Made by a program: the position numbers and the translations under genes
NCBI RefSeq assembly: GCF_041734645.1
Contig: NZ_CP162010.1
Coordinates: 806,001-870,000 of the forward strand
Length of the DNA: 64,000 nt
Direction of reading: 5' to 3'
Source of the DNA: Rodentibacter sp901420285
GTDB taxonomy: Bacteria; Pseudomonadota; Gammaproteobacteria; Enterobacterales; Pasteurellaceae
Notes under the pieces: model-generated
What the model was told of the DNA's origin: nothing
Database searches by the model: none
What the model saw: only the letters and a program-made list of their open reading frames with translations
Shown here: piece after piece, positions 51,506 through 62,288 of the stretch
Layout: each line of letters begins with the position of its first letter
Numbering within the stretch: position 1 is the stretch's first letter

Positions 51506-54500
51506 ATGAACAAAATATACAAAATTGTCTGGAACGCCGCCCAACAAGCTTGGGTCGTCGTATCCGAACTCGCACGCGGGCACGTAAAAGCCTCCGCCAC
51601 GAGCACCGCATTGACGGCCGTCGTTGCGGGCACCTTAGTATGGGGGCTTAGTACCCAGCCCGCCAATGCATGGAAATATTTAGGTGTATCGGATGATGGA
51701 AAAAGTTTATTAGCAACAAATCTTTGTTTGGAAGGCGTATGTTATACCGATGGCACGGCTGTTAAAGTAGATTTTAGTTATTCTTCCAATGCTGGTTTGG
51801 GTGGTGGTGCTACTACTGCTCAAGCTATTGCTGCAAACCCTGTACTTGGGTTCGTATCAAATTACACCACAACTAAAGCGGCTTATTCTACTGCTGATGG
51901 TAGTTTGTCCGTTCAAGAAGCGGATCGCATGATTCGTATGCTTATGACTGATCCAAACTATAGGGGAACACAAGCCGGTAAGCCATTCTCCGAGGCGGAT
52001 GGTAGAATAACTTGTGTAACGAATCCTAATAATGTTTCTAGTGGAGCTCAGAATGCCCTGTATATGGGGGGCGATTATATTCCTCCTATGACCACAGGTT
52101 CGCTCTCTTCCGCTGGGTTTGTTGATAGCTATGCAACAATGACGATTCATACCGAAAATATGAACGTAAGCAGTACAGGTACTATGGGGCTAGGGTCTCG
52201 CATTTATTATGCCAATGACACTTATAGTAACTACAGCGTGTACGCCACTTCAACCACCACGAGTTACTTCCATGTCAACTCGACCCTAACCGGAAACCTT
52301 GATAAACCTGGCGCAACAGCCGGCGCCACCGGCATCAACGCCATGGCCCTCGGCCCGAATGCCTCTGCAGCGGGTAATCATTCTATTGCTCAAGGTGTGA
52401 ACGCTAATGCCACGGGGAATTTTTCTATTGCGCAGGGGTATAACGTAAGCGCGTTAGGTAATCATTCAATTGTTATCGGGGAAAATTCGTCGGCACTAGG
52501 TGGAACTTCTGTGGCTGATTACTCAGTCGTGTTGGGTTATAACGTAACTTCACTAGGAAATTCCACAGCTATCGGGAAAACCGTGAGCGTTCAATCAGGG
52601 ATCGGGATCGGGACAAATGTTCAGTCGGTTAATGGTGTCGCCATTGGTAATAGCGCGGACGCTAGCGGCGGTATAGCGATAGGTGAACGTGCTAGAGGGG
52701 CATCAAACGGCGTTAGTCTTGGTAGTGACTCTCAGGCTGACCTGTATTCTGTCGCAATTGGTCCTTATGCTAATACGACATACATTAGTCCATTTTCGGG
52801 CAATGGCGTTTATGAAGGGATTGCTATTGGCTCGGGTGCGAAGGCTCACGCCGACTGGCGACCAATGGCTATTGGCTCCGGCGCCAATGCTACGGCTAAT
52901 GATTCCATGGCCATTGGTAATGCTTCCCAAGCGAGTGGCGAGGCCTCCATTTCCATCGGTAGCTCTTCCAACGTCACCGGCAACCAATCCATCGCTATCG
53001 GTGTTGGCAATATTGTGACTGGCCACAATTCCGGTGCCTTCGGTGACCCAAGCATCATTAACGCCAACGCATCCTACAGCGTGGGTAATAACAATACCTT
53101 AGCAAGCGGTCAAACAGATGTATTTGCGCTCGGTAATAACATCAAAAACACTGCAAATAATTCTGTATTCTTAGGTTCCGGTAGTGCTTACACCGCCGCA
53201 GATAATAACCTTACCGCAGGTGTAACCGGTGCCGTCGGCGTGATTTCCGTCGGCAACATCAGCGCCAACGAACGCCGCCGCATTCAAGGTTTAGCCGAAG
53301 GTTTAGTATCCGAAAACTCCACCGACGCCGTAACCGGTGCACAACTCTACAACGTCAGCAAAAACTCCGTGAAATATTTCGGCGTGAATTCGACAATTGC
53401 CGGCAACCGTGATGGTAGTGGCGCGACAGGACAAGATGCGATTGCCATTGGTATGAATGCGACTTCAAGCAATATTTCATCTCTTGCAGTTGGTCATAAC
53501 GCCACCGCATCCGCGAATTACAGCATCGCCCAAGGCTACCAAGCCAACGCCTCCGACCGCTATTCCATCGCGCAGGGTTACCAAGCCAATGCTAGCGGCT
53601 TTGCTTCCATTGCTATCGGTAATGGCACTACTGCCAGCGGTAGCTCATCAGTTGCGCTTGGTAGATCAGCCAACGCTTCTGATTTTGGCGCATACGCAAT
53701 CGGCTATGAAGCCACCGCTTCCGCCATGCATGCTTATGCCATCGGTCTTCAAAGCAACGCCACCGGACTTTGGTCTATCGCCTTCGGCCCAGTTTCTAAA
53801 GCGACAGCTGATGCTGCTATTGCTCAGGGTATGAGTTCTACCGCTTCAGGCAATTACTCCATCGCCCAAGGTGCATGGTCTAATGCCACCGGCGAAGAAT
53901 CCATCTCTATCGGTAACGCCTCCAACGTCACCGGCAACCAATCCATCGGAATCGGTGTAGGCAACCAAGTCCACGGCCACAATTCCGGCGCATTTGGTGA
54001 CCCAAGCGTCATCAACGCTAACGCGTCCTACAGCGTCGGTAACAACAACACTCTCGCCGCAGGCCAAACCGGCGTATTCGCCCTCGGTAACGACATCAGC
54101 ACGACGACGAATAATTCCGTCTTCTTAGGCTCCAACAGCGCCTACGTCGCCGCCGGCACCAGCACCAAAGGCCTCAGCGCATACGCCTCCGAAACCCTCG
54201 GCAGCGGCCCGGGCGCTATCACCCTGAACTTCGCAGGCAGCACCCCGGCAGGCGTGGTTAGCGTCGGCGCAGTCGGCCAAGAACGCCGCATCCAAAACGT
54301 CGCTGCCGGTCTTCTGAGCAATACTTCGACTGACGCCGTCAACGGCTCACAACTCTACGCCGTCGCCCAAGTGGCCTACAACGCCACCACCGAAGCCAAA
54401 GCTGCCAACAGTACGGCGAATGCAGCCAACACAACGGCTAACAACGCGAATAGCACTGCAACTGCGGCTAACAGCACAGCTAACGCAGCTAATACAACTG

Positions 54501-57500
54501 CGAATACTGCAAACTCCACTGCGAACTACGCAAATAGCACCGCATTGGCAGCTAACAGCACTGCCAACGTAGCGAACTCCACAGCGAACTATGCAAATAG
54601 CACCGCATTGGTAGCCAACAGCACAGCAAATGCTGCGAACACAACGGCTAACAACGCGAATAGCACAGCAACTGCAGCTAACAGCACGGCTAACGCAGCT
54701 AACACAACCGCGAATACTGCGAACAGCACTGCGAACTATGCAAACAGCACCGCATTGGCAGCGAACAGCACCGCGAACCTAGCTAACACAACGGCTAACA
54801 ACGCGAATAGCACAGCAACAGCAGCCAACAGCACCGCTAACGCAGCCAACACAACGGCGAATACTGCAAACTCCACTGCGAACTACGCAAACAGCACCGC
54901 TAACTATGCAAACAGCACCGCTAACGCAGCGAACACAACCGCGAACACTGCGAACAGCACTGCAAACTTAGCTAACACAACAGCGAACACTGCAAACTCC
55001 ACAGCGAACTATGCAAATAGCACCGCTACAGCAGCTAACAGCACGGCTAACGCAGCGAACACAACCGCTAACAACGCGAATAGCACGGCGACTGCAGCAA
55101 ATAGCACTGCGAACTTAGCAAACACAACCGCTAATAACGCAAATAGCACCGCTACAGCAGCCAACAGCACCGCTAACGCAGCCAACACAACCGCGAACAC
55201 TGCAAACTCCACTGCGAACACTGCAAACTCCACTGCGAACTACGCGAACAGCACCGCTACAGCAGCTAACAGCACGGCTAACGCAGCGAATACAACTGCG
55301 AATACTGCTAACTCCACTGCGAACTATGCAAATAGCACTGCATTGGTAGCGAACAGCACTGCGAACTACGCCAACAGCACCGCATTGGCGGCTAACAGTA
55401 CAGCAAATGCTGCAAACACAACCGCTAACAACGCGAATAGCACGGCGACTGCAGCAAATAGCACTGCGAATTTAGCAAACACAACCGCTAATAACGCAAA
55501 TAGCACCGCTACAGCAGCCAACAGTACGGCTAATGCTGCAAACTCCACTGCGAACTACGCTAATAGCACTGCATTGGCAGCGAACAGTACCGCAAATGCA
55601 GCCAATACAACGGCTAACAACGCGAATAGCACCGCGACAGCAGCGAACAGCACCGCTAACGTAGCGAATACAACCGCGAATACTGCGAACTCCACTGCGA
55701 ACTATGCAAACAGCACCGCATTGGCAGCGAACAGTACCGCAAATGCTGCGAACACAACCGCTAACAACGCGAATAGCACAGCGACAGCAGCGAACAGCAC
55801 AGCTAACGCAGCGAACACAACTGCGAATACTGCAAACTCCACTGCGAACTATGCAAACAGCACCGCATTGGCAGCCAACAGTACCGCAAATGCAGCCAAC
55901 ACAACTGCAAATGCAGCGAACAGCACGGCTAACGCAGCCAACACAACTGCGAACACTGCGAACTCCACAGCGAACTATGCAAATAGCACCGCATTGGTAG
56001 CAAATAGCACAGCGAACTACGCAAATAGCACCGCATTGGCAGCGAACAGCACAGCCAACGCTGCAAACACAACCGCTAACAACGCGAATAGCACAGCGAC
56101 TGCTGCTAACAGCACCGCTAATGCAGCCAACACAACGGCGAATACTGCAAACTCCACTGCGAACTACGCGAATAGCACCGCATTGGTAGCCAACAGCACC
56201 GCTAACGCAGCCAATACAACAGCGAACACTGCAAACTCCACTGCGAACTACGCTAATAGCACCGCATTGGCAGCAAACAGCACAGCGACTGCAGCTAACA
56301 CAACTGCGAACACTGCGAACAGCACAGCTAACGTGGCTAATACAACCGCGAATACTGCAAACTCCACTGCGAACTATGCAAATAGCACCGCATTGGCAGC
56401 CAACAGTACCGCGAATGCAGCCAATACAACGGCTAACAACGCGAATAGCACAGCGACAGCAGCTAACAGTACCGCTAACGCAGCGAATACAACGGCTAAC
56501 AATGCGAACAGCACAGCGACCGCAGCTAACTCCACTGCTAACGCAGCCAACACAACTGCGAACACTGCAAACTCCACAGCGAACTATGCAAACAGCACCG
56601 CATTGGCAGCCAACAGTACCGCAAATGCTGCGAACACAACCGCTAACAATGCGAACAGCACAGCGACTGCTGCTAACACAACTGCAAATGCAGCTAACAG
56701 CACCGCTAACGCAGCCAACACAACCGCGAACACTGCAAACTCCACTGCGAACTACGCTAATAGCACCGCATTGGTAGCAAACAGCACCGCGAACGCTGCG
56801 AACACAACGGCTAACAACGCGAATAGCACAGCGACTGCAGCAAATAGCACTGCTAACGCAGCCAACACAACCGCGAATACTGCAAACTCCACAGCGAACT
56901 ATGCAAATAGCACCGCATTGGCAGCCAACAGCACTGCAAACGCAGCTAACACAACCGCGAATACTGCAAACTCCACTGCGAACTACGCTAATAGCACCGC
57001 ATTGGTAGCGAACAGCACTGCGAACTATGCAAACAGTACCGCATTGGCAGCCAACAGTACGGCTAATGCTGCAAACACAACAGCTAACAACGCGAATAGC
57101 ACAGCAACAACAGCTAACAGCACAGCTAACGCGGCTAATACAACCGCGAACACTGCAAACTCCACTGCGAACTATGCAAATAGCACCGCATTGGTAGCTA
57201 ACAGTACAGCTAATGCTGCAAACACAACGGCAAACAACGCGAACAGCACAGCAACAGCAGCTAACTCAACTGCAAATGCAGCGAACAGCACAGCTAACGC
57301 AGCGAATACAACTGCGAACACTGCAAACTCCACTGCGAACTATGCAAATAGCACCGCATTGGCAGCGAACAGCACCGCAAATGCTGCCAATACAACCGCT
57401 AACAACGCGAATAGCACAGCGACTGCGGCTAACTCAACTGCTAACGCGGCTAACAGCACAGCGAATGTAGCTAATAGCACTGCAAACGCAGCTAATAGCC

Positions 57501-60500
57501 TTGCAACTGTTGCTAACAATACTGCTAATGCAGCATTGGCAAACGCAACGATCGCAAACACTACCGCGAACTTGGCGAATGCAACCGCGAACTTGGCGAA
57601 TGCAACCGCGAACACTGCAAACTCCACAGCGAACTATGCAAATAGCACCGCATTGGCAGCTAACAGTACCGCGAACGCTGCAAACACAACTGCTAACAAC
57701 GCGAATAGCACAGCGACTGCAGCTAACTCAACTGCTAACGCAGCTAACAGTACAGCCAACGCCGCTAACACAACCGCGAACACTGCGAACTCCACAGCGA
57801 ACTATGCAAATAGCACCGCATTAGCAGCGAACAGTACCGCAAATGCAGCCAATACAACGGCTAACAACGCGAATAGCACGGCTACAGCAGCTAACTCAAC
57901 TGCTAACGCAGCCAACACAACGGCGAATACTGCAAACTCCACTGCGAACTATGCAAACAGCACCGCATTGGCAGCCAACAGTACAGCAAATGCTGCAAAC
58001 ACAACCGCTAACAATGCGAATAGCACAGCGACAGCAGCTAACAGCACAGCTAACGCAGCTAACACAACCGCGAACAATGCGAACAGCACCGCGACTGCAG
58101 CTAACACAACTGCTAACGCGGCTAACAGCACCGCTAACGCAGCGAACACAACCGCAAACACTGCAAACTCCACTGCGAATTACGCAAACAGCACCGCATT
58201 GGTAGCGAACAGCACAGCGAACTACGCTAATAGCACCGCATTGGTAGCAAACAGCACCGCGAACGCTGCGAACACAACGGCTAACAACGCGAACAGCACA
58301 GCGACTGCGGCTAACAGCACAGCTAACGCAGCGAACACAACTGCGAATACTGCGAACAGCACCGCTAACGCGGCTAACACAACCGCGAATACTGCAAACT
58401 CCACTGCGAACTATGCAAATAGCACCGCATTGGCAGCTAACAGTACCGCAAATGCTGCGAACACAACGGCTAACAACGCGAACAGCACAGCAACTGCAGC
58501 GAATACAACTGCAAATGCAGCTAACAGCACAGCTAACGCAGCGAACACAACCGCGAACACTGCGAACTCCACAGCGAACTATGCAAATAGCACCGCATTG
58601 GCAGCGAACAGTACCGCAAATGCTGCGAACACAACCGCTAACAACGCGAACAGCACAGCGACTGCGGCTAACTCAACTGCTAACGCAGCCAACAGCACAG
58701 CTAACGCGGCTAACACAACCGCGAACACTGCAAACTCCACTGCGAACTATGCAAATAGCACCGCATTGGCAGCAAACAGTACCGCGAATGCAGCCAATAC
58801 AACGGCTAACAACGCGAACAGCACAGCGACCGCAGCTAACAGCACAGCTAACGCAGCGAACACAACCGCGAACAACGCGAACAGCACAGCGACTGCAGCC
58901 AACAGTACCGCAAATGCAGCCAACACAACGGCTAACAACGCAAATAGCACAGCGACTGCGGCTAACTCAACTGCTAACGCGGCTAACAGCACAGCGAATG
59001 TAGCTAATAGCACTGCAAACGCAGCTAATAGCCTTGCAACTGTTGCTAACAATACTGCTAATGCAGCATTGGCAAACGCAACGATCGCAAACACTACCGC
59101 GAACTTGGCGAATGCAACCGCGAACACTGCAAACTCCACAGCGAACTATGCAAATAGCACCGCATTGGCAGCTAACAGTACCGCGAATGCAGCGAACACA
59201 ACTGCTAACAACGCAAACAGCACAGCAACAGCGGCCAACAGCACCGCTAACGCAGCCAACACAACCGCGAACACTGCAAACTCCACTGCGAACTACGCAA
59301 ATAGCACCGCATTGGCAGCCAACAGTACCGCGAATGCTGCGAACACAACCGCTAACAACGCGAACAGCACAGCGACTGCGGCTAACACAACTGCAAATGC
59401 AGCTAACAGCACAGCTAACGCAGCTAACACAACCGCGAATACTGCAAACTCCACTGCGAACGCGGCTAATACGACTGCGAACACTGCCAACAGCACAGCT
59501 AACGTGGCTAACAGCACAGCGAATGTAGCTAATAGCACTGCAAACGCAGCTCATAGCCTTGCAACTGTTGCGAACAATACTGCTAATGCAGCATTGGCAA
59601 ACGCAACGATCGCAAACACTACTGCGAACTTGGCGAATGCAACTGCGAATACTGCAAACTCCACTGCCAACTATGCAAATAGCACCGCATTGGTAGCAAA
59701 CAGTACAGCCAACGCTGCAAACACAACCGCTAACAACGCGAATAGCACTGCAACTGCTGCTAACTCAACTGCAAACGCAGCGAACAGCACTGCAAACGCA
59801 GCTAATAGCCTTGCAACTGTTGCGAACAATACTGCTAATGCAGCATTGGCAAACGCAACGATCGCAAACACTACCGCGAACTTGGCGAATGCAACCGCGA
59901 ATACTGCAAACTCCACTGCGAACTATGCAAACAGCACCGCATTGGCAGCCAACAGTACCGCAAATGCAGCCAACACAACGGCTAACAACGCGAATAGCAC
60001 AGCGACAGCAGCCAACAGCACCGCTAACGCAGCCAATACAACAGCGAACACTGCAAACTCCACTGCGAACTATGCAAATAGCACCGCATTGGCAGCAAAC
60101 AGTACCGCAAATGCTGCGAACACAACGGCTAACAACGCGAATAGCACAGCGACTGCAGCTAACAGCACCGCTAACGCAGCCAACAGCACAGCTAACGCGG
60201 CTAATACAACCGCGAATACTGCAAACTCCACAGCGAACTATGCAAATAGCACCGCATTGGCAGCCAACAGTACCGCGAACGCTGCGAACACAACGGCTAA
60301 CAACGCGAATAGCACAGCGAACGTTGCGAATAGCACTGCAAATGTTGCTAACAGCACCGCCTTTGCTGCGAACTCAACTGCTAATGCAGCGAATAGCACT
60401 GCAAATGTGGCTAACAGCACTGCAAACGTAGCTAACAGCACTGCAAATGTGGCTAACTCTACAGCCTTCGCCGCTAACTCAACTGCAAATGCAGCGAATA

Positions 60501-62212
60501 GCACAGCGAATGTTGCAAACAGCACTGCAAACGTAGCTAACAGCACAGCCTTCGCCGCTAACTCCACTGCAAATGCAGCGAATAGCACCGCGAATGTTGC
60601 TAATAGCACTGCAAACGTGGCTAACAGCACCGCCTTTGCTGCTAACTCAACTGCTAACGCAGCGAACAGCACCGCGAACGTAGCTAACTCCACAGCCTTC
60701 GCCGCTAACTCCACTGCTAATGCAGCCAATAGCACAGCGAACGCAGCCAATAGCACAGCAAACGTGGCTAACTCCACAGCCTTCGCCGCTAACTCAACTG
60801 CTAACGCAGCGAACAGCACAGCGAACGTGGCCAATAGCACCGCCTTTGCTGCGAACTCAACTGCAAATGCAGCGAATAGCACAGCGAATGTGGCTAACAG
60901 CACCGCCTTTGCCGCTAACTCCACTGCTAATGCAGCCAACAGCACCGCGAACGTGGCTAACAGCACTGCAAACGTAGCTAACAGCACCGCCTTTGCCGCT
61001 AACTCCACTGCTAATGCAGCCAATAGCACCGCAAATGTGGCTAATAGCACAGCCTTCGCCGCTAACTCAACTGCAAATGCAGCGAATAGCACTGCAAATG
61101 TGGCTAACAGCACTGCAAACGTAGCTAACAGCACTGCAAACGTAGCTAACAGCACCGCCTTCGCTGCTAACTCAACTGCTAATGCAGCGAATAGCACTGC
61201 GAATGTGGCTAATAGCACCGCAAATGTGGCTAATAGCACCGCCTTCGCTGCGAACTCCACTGCTAACGCAGCGAATAGCACCGCTAATACTGCAAACAGC
61301 ACTGCTAACGCAGCCAACACAACGGCAAATACTGCGAACAGCACAGCCAATGCGGCCAACACAACGGCGAACACTGCAAACAGCACAGCCAATGTGGCCA
61401 ACACAACGGCGAACACTGCGAACAGCACAGCCAATGCGGCCAACACAACGGCGAACACTGCAAACAACACGGCGAATATTGCGAATAGCACCGCAAATTC
61501 TGCTAATGCGAATGCTACGGCTGCGCTTGCTAACGCAACGCAAGCCAATGCAGGCTGGAACTTGACAACAAGTGCGTCCACCGGCAATGTGAGCAACGTG
61601 TCTATTGCAAACGTGAGAGGTAACGATACTGTCACCTTCGACGCGGGAGACAATATCGCTATTACCCAAACCGGACGCGGTTTAAGTGTTGCCTTGGCGC
61701 GTGATATCAGCGTGAACAGTGTGACCACCAGAGATCTCACTGCTACAGGCAATGTGACCTTAGGCGGCGGTGCAGGTACGAGCGTGAAAGTTGCGAGCGG
61801 AACGACTGTTAACATGGGCGGCAACCGCATTCAAAACGTAGGTAATGCGACAGCAGATACCGACGCGGCGAATATGGGGGATGTGAAACGTTATGTGAAC
61901 ACAACGCTTGCCGGTTTCAATGCGACAGCAACGAATAGTGCGGTGAATAACCTGAACAAACGCGTAAATAAACTCGATAAGAGAATGCGAGGTTATGCAG
62001 CGAATGCGATGGCGGCAACGGCATTACCGCAAGTGACGGCAGCCGGTGAATCCATGGTTTCTGCAGCGGTCGGCTCACAAGGTGGGGCGAGCGCAGTGGC
62101 TGTCGGCTACTCCCGTGCGTTGGATAATGGCAAAGTCATTATTAAACTCAACGGTGCAGTCAGCAGCAACGGCGAAGCCGGGGTTGGCGCAGGTGTCGGT
62201 TACAAATGGTAA
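51506..62212 (+). CDS. Giant trimeric autotransporter adhesin with sequon-saturated stalk
   Basis: A 3568-residue type Vc autotransporter. Domains in order: extended signal peptide (MNKIYKIVWNAAQQAWVVVSE, cleavage likely after Ala55, QPANA/WKY); YadA-like beta-roll heads with SIAQG/AIGxxA repeats (about 270-960), interrupted by necks (TDAVTGAQLY, TDAVNGSQLY); an uninterrupted stalk of about 335 heptads of the type N-S/T-T-A-N-x-A (about 968-3326); a Trp-ring/GIN-like region (GWNLTTSASTGN) and neck (NRIQNVGNATADTDAANMGD); a short coiled coil and the YadA membrane anchor (last 85 residues, ending GVGYKW). Nearly every heptad has an NST or NTT sequon, and the heads are also rich in NxS/T. It is followed by a terminator, then two glycosyltransferase genes. 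RBS is AGAGGATG. Confidence 0.95.
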   Translation: MNKIYKIVWNAAQQAWVVVSELARGHVKASATSTALTAVVAGTLVWGLSTQPANAWKYLGVSDDGKSLLATNLCLEGVCYTDGTAVKVDFSYSSNAGLGGGATTAQAIAANPVLGFVSNYTTTKAAYSTADGSLSVQEADRMIRMLMTDPNYRGTQAGKPFSEADGRITCVTNPNNVSSGAQNALYMGGDYIPPMTTGSLSSAGFVDSYATMTIHTENMNVSSTGTMGLGSRIYYANDTYSNYSVYATSTTTSYFHVNSTLTGNLDKPGATAGATGINAMALGPNASAAGNHSIAQGVNANATGNFSIAQGYNVSALGNHSIVIGENSSALGGTSVADYSVVLGYNVTSLGNSTAIGKTVSVQSGIGIGTNVQSVNGVAIGNSADASGGIAIGERARGASNGVSLGSDSQADLYSVAIGPYANTTYISPFSGNGVYEGIAIGSGAKAHADWRPMAIGSGANATANDSMAIGNASQASGEASISIGSSSNVTGNQSIAIGVGNIVTGHNSGAFGDPSIINANASYSVGNNNTLASGQTDVFALGNNIKNTANNSVFLGSGSAYTAADNNLTAGVTGAVGVISVGNISANERRRIQGLAEGLVSENSTDAVTGAQLYNVSKNSVKYFGVNSTIAGNRDGSGATGQDAIAIGMNATSSNISSLAVGHNATASANYSIAQGYQANASDRYSIAQGYQANASGFASIAIGNGTTASGSSSVALGRSANASDFGAYAIGYEATASAMHAYAIGLQSNATGLWSIAFGPVSKATADAAIAQGMSSTASGNYSIAQGAWSNATGEESISIGNASNVTGNQSIGIGVGNQVHGHNSGAFGDPSVINANASYSVGNNNTLAAGQTGVFALGNDISTTTNNSVFLGSNSAYVAAGTSTKGLSAYASETLGSGPGAITLNFAGSTPAGVVSVGAVGQERRIQNVAAGLLSNTSTDAVNGSQLYAVAQVAYNATTEAKAANSTANAANTTANNANSTATAANSTANAANTTANTANSTANYANSTALAANSTANVANSTANYANSTALVANSTANAANTTANNANSTATAANSTANAANTTANTANSTANYANSTALAANSTANLANTTANNANSTATAANSTANAANTTANTANSTANYANSTANYANSTANAANTTANTANSTANLANTTANTANSTANYANSTATAANSTANAANTTANNANSTATAANSTANLANTTANNANSTATAANSTANAANTTANTANSTANTANSTANYANSTATAANSTANAANTTANTANSTANYANSTALVANSTANYANSTALAANSTANAANTTANNANSTATAANSTANLANTTANNANSTATAANSTANAANSTANYANSTALAANSTANAANTTANNANSTATAANSTANVANTTANTANSTANYANSTALAANSTANAANTTANNANSTATAANSTANAANTTANTANSTANYANSTALAANSTANAANTTANAANSTANAANTTANTANSTANYANSTALVANSTANYANSTALAANSTANAANTTANNANSTATAANSTANAANTTANTANSTANYANSTALVANSTANAANTTANTANSTANYANSTALAANSTATAANTTANTANSTANVANTTANTANSTANYANSTALAANSTANAANTTANNANSTATAANSTANAANTTANNANSTATAANSTANAANTTANTANSTANYANSTALAANSTANAANTTANNANSTATAANTTANAANSTANAANTTANTANSTANYANSTALVANSTANAANTTANNANSTATAANSTANAANTTANTANSTANYANSTALAANSTANAANTTANTANSTANYANSTALVANSTANYANSTALAANSTANAANTTANNANSTATTANSTANAANTTANTANSTANYANSTALVANSTANAANTTANNANSTATAANSTANAANSTANAANTTANTANSTANYANSTALAANSTANAANTTANNANSTATAANSTANAANSTANVANSTANAANSLATVANNTANAALANATIANTTANLANATANLANATANTANSTANYANSTALAANSTANAANTTANNANSTATAANSTANAANSTANAANTTANTANSTANYANSTALAANSTANAANTTANNANSTATAANSTANAANTTANTANSTANYANSTALAANSTANAANTTANNANSTATAANSTANAANTTANNANSTATAANTTANAANSTANAANTTANTANSTANYANSTALVANSTANYANSTALVANSTANAANTTANNANSTATAANSTANAANTTANTANSTANAANTTANTANSTANYANSTALAANSTANAANTTANNANSTATAANTTANAANSTANAANTTANTANSTANYANSTALAANSTANAANTTANNANSTATAANSTANAANSTANAANTTANTANSTANYANSTALAANSTANAANTTANNANSTATAANSTANAANTTANNANSTATAANSTANAANTTANNANSTATAANSTANAANSTANVANSTANAANSLATVANNTANAALANATIANTTANLANATANTANSTANYANSTALAANSTANAANTTANNANSTATAANSTANAANTTANTANSTANYANSTALAANSTANAANTTANNANSTATAANTTANAANSTANAANTTANTANSTANAANTTANTANSTANVANSTANVANSTANAAHSLATVANNTANAALANATIANTTANLANATANTANSTANYANSTALVANSTANAANTTANNANSTATAANSTANAANSTANAANSLATVANNTANAALANATIANTTANLANATANTANSTANYANSTALAANSTANAANTTANNANSTATAANSTANAANTTANTANSTANYANSTALAANSTANAANTTANNANSTATAANSTANAANSTANAANTTANTANSTANYANSTALAANSTANAANTTANNANSTANVANSTANVANSTAFAANSTANAANSTANVANSTANVANSTANVANSTAFAANSTANAANSTANVANSTANVANSTAFAANSTANAANSTANVANSTANVANSTAFAANSTANAANSTANVANSTAFAANSTANAANSTANAANSTANVANSTAFAANSTANAANSTANVANSTAFAANSTANAANSTANVANSTAFAANSTANAANSTANVANSTANVANSTAFAANSTANAANSTANVANSTAFAANSTANAANSTANVANSTANVANSTANVANSTAFAANSTANAANSTANVANSTANVANSTAFAANSTANAANSTANTANSTANAANTTANTANSTANAANTTANTANSTANVANTTANTANSTANAANTTANTANNTANIANSTANSANANATAALANATQANAGWNLTTSASTGNVSNVSIANVRGNDTVTFDAGDNIAITQTGRGLSVALARDISVNSVTTRDLTATGNVTLGGGAGTSVKVASGTTVNMGGNRIQNVGNATADTDAANMGDVKRYVNTTLAGFNATATNSAVNNLNKRVNKLDKRMRGYAANAMAATALPQVTAAGESMVSAAVGSQGGASAVAVGYSRALDNGKVIIKLNGAVSSNGEAGVGAGVGYKW
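54407..61500 (+). repeat. 21-bp coding repeat array of the adhesin stalk
   Basis: About 7.1 kb of 21-bp units in one frame, each coding a heptad N-S/T-T-A-N-x-A with Ala at positions 4 and 7. Synonymous codons vary freely (GCT/GCA/GCG/GCC), so the DNA is less repetitive than the protein. A higher-order unit of seven heptads (147 bp) recurs, ending in N-S-T-A-L-A/V-A, coded by the window's 12-base repeat (30 exact copies, all spaced by multiples of 21 bp). A distinct segment starting NSLATVANNT occurs at 57494, 59027, 59552 (with His for Asn) and 59804. In the last 1.2 kb (from about 60310) NSTAFAA replaces NSTALAA. Confidence 0.95.
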
Positions 62213-62240
62213 TCGCTAGGCGTTAAGCCATAATTAAGAT

Positions 62241-62274
62241 AAAATCGCGGGGGCGCAAACCCTCGCGATTTTTA
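62241..62274 (+). terminator. Terminator after the adhesin
   Basis: AAATCGCG / CGCGATTT stem extended by GGG/CCC with one mismatch, a loop of about six bases and a T-run, 29 bases after the adhesin stop. The glycosyltransferase genes may need read-through or a weak promoter of their own. Confidence 0.8.
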
Positions 62275-62288
62275 CCAGAGATTAAATT

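Noticed and set aside
54407..61500. Regular short repeats that a repeat finder could call a CRISPR array
   Set aside because: There are no unique spacers, the period is 21 bp with coding constraint, and no cas genes are nearby. It is a protein-coding stalk.
60238..61830. A 530-codon open frame on the minus strand inside the adhesin, coding Ala/Val/Leu/Phe repeats
   Set aside because: It is the antisense reading of the 21-bp repeat. The repeat unit has no stop in that frame, so long frames arise automatically; no start signal or known domain is present. Other antisense and +1 frames in the stalk are rejected for the same reason.
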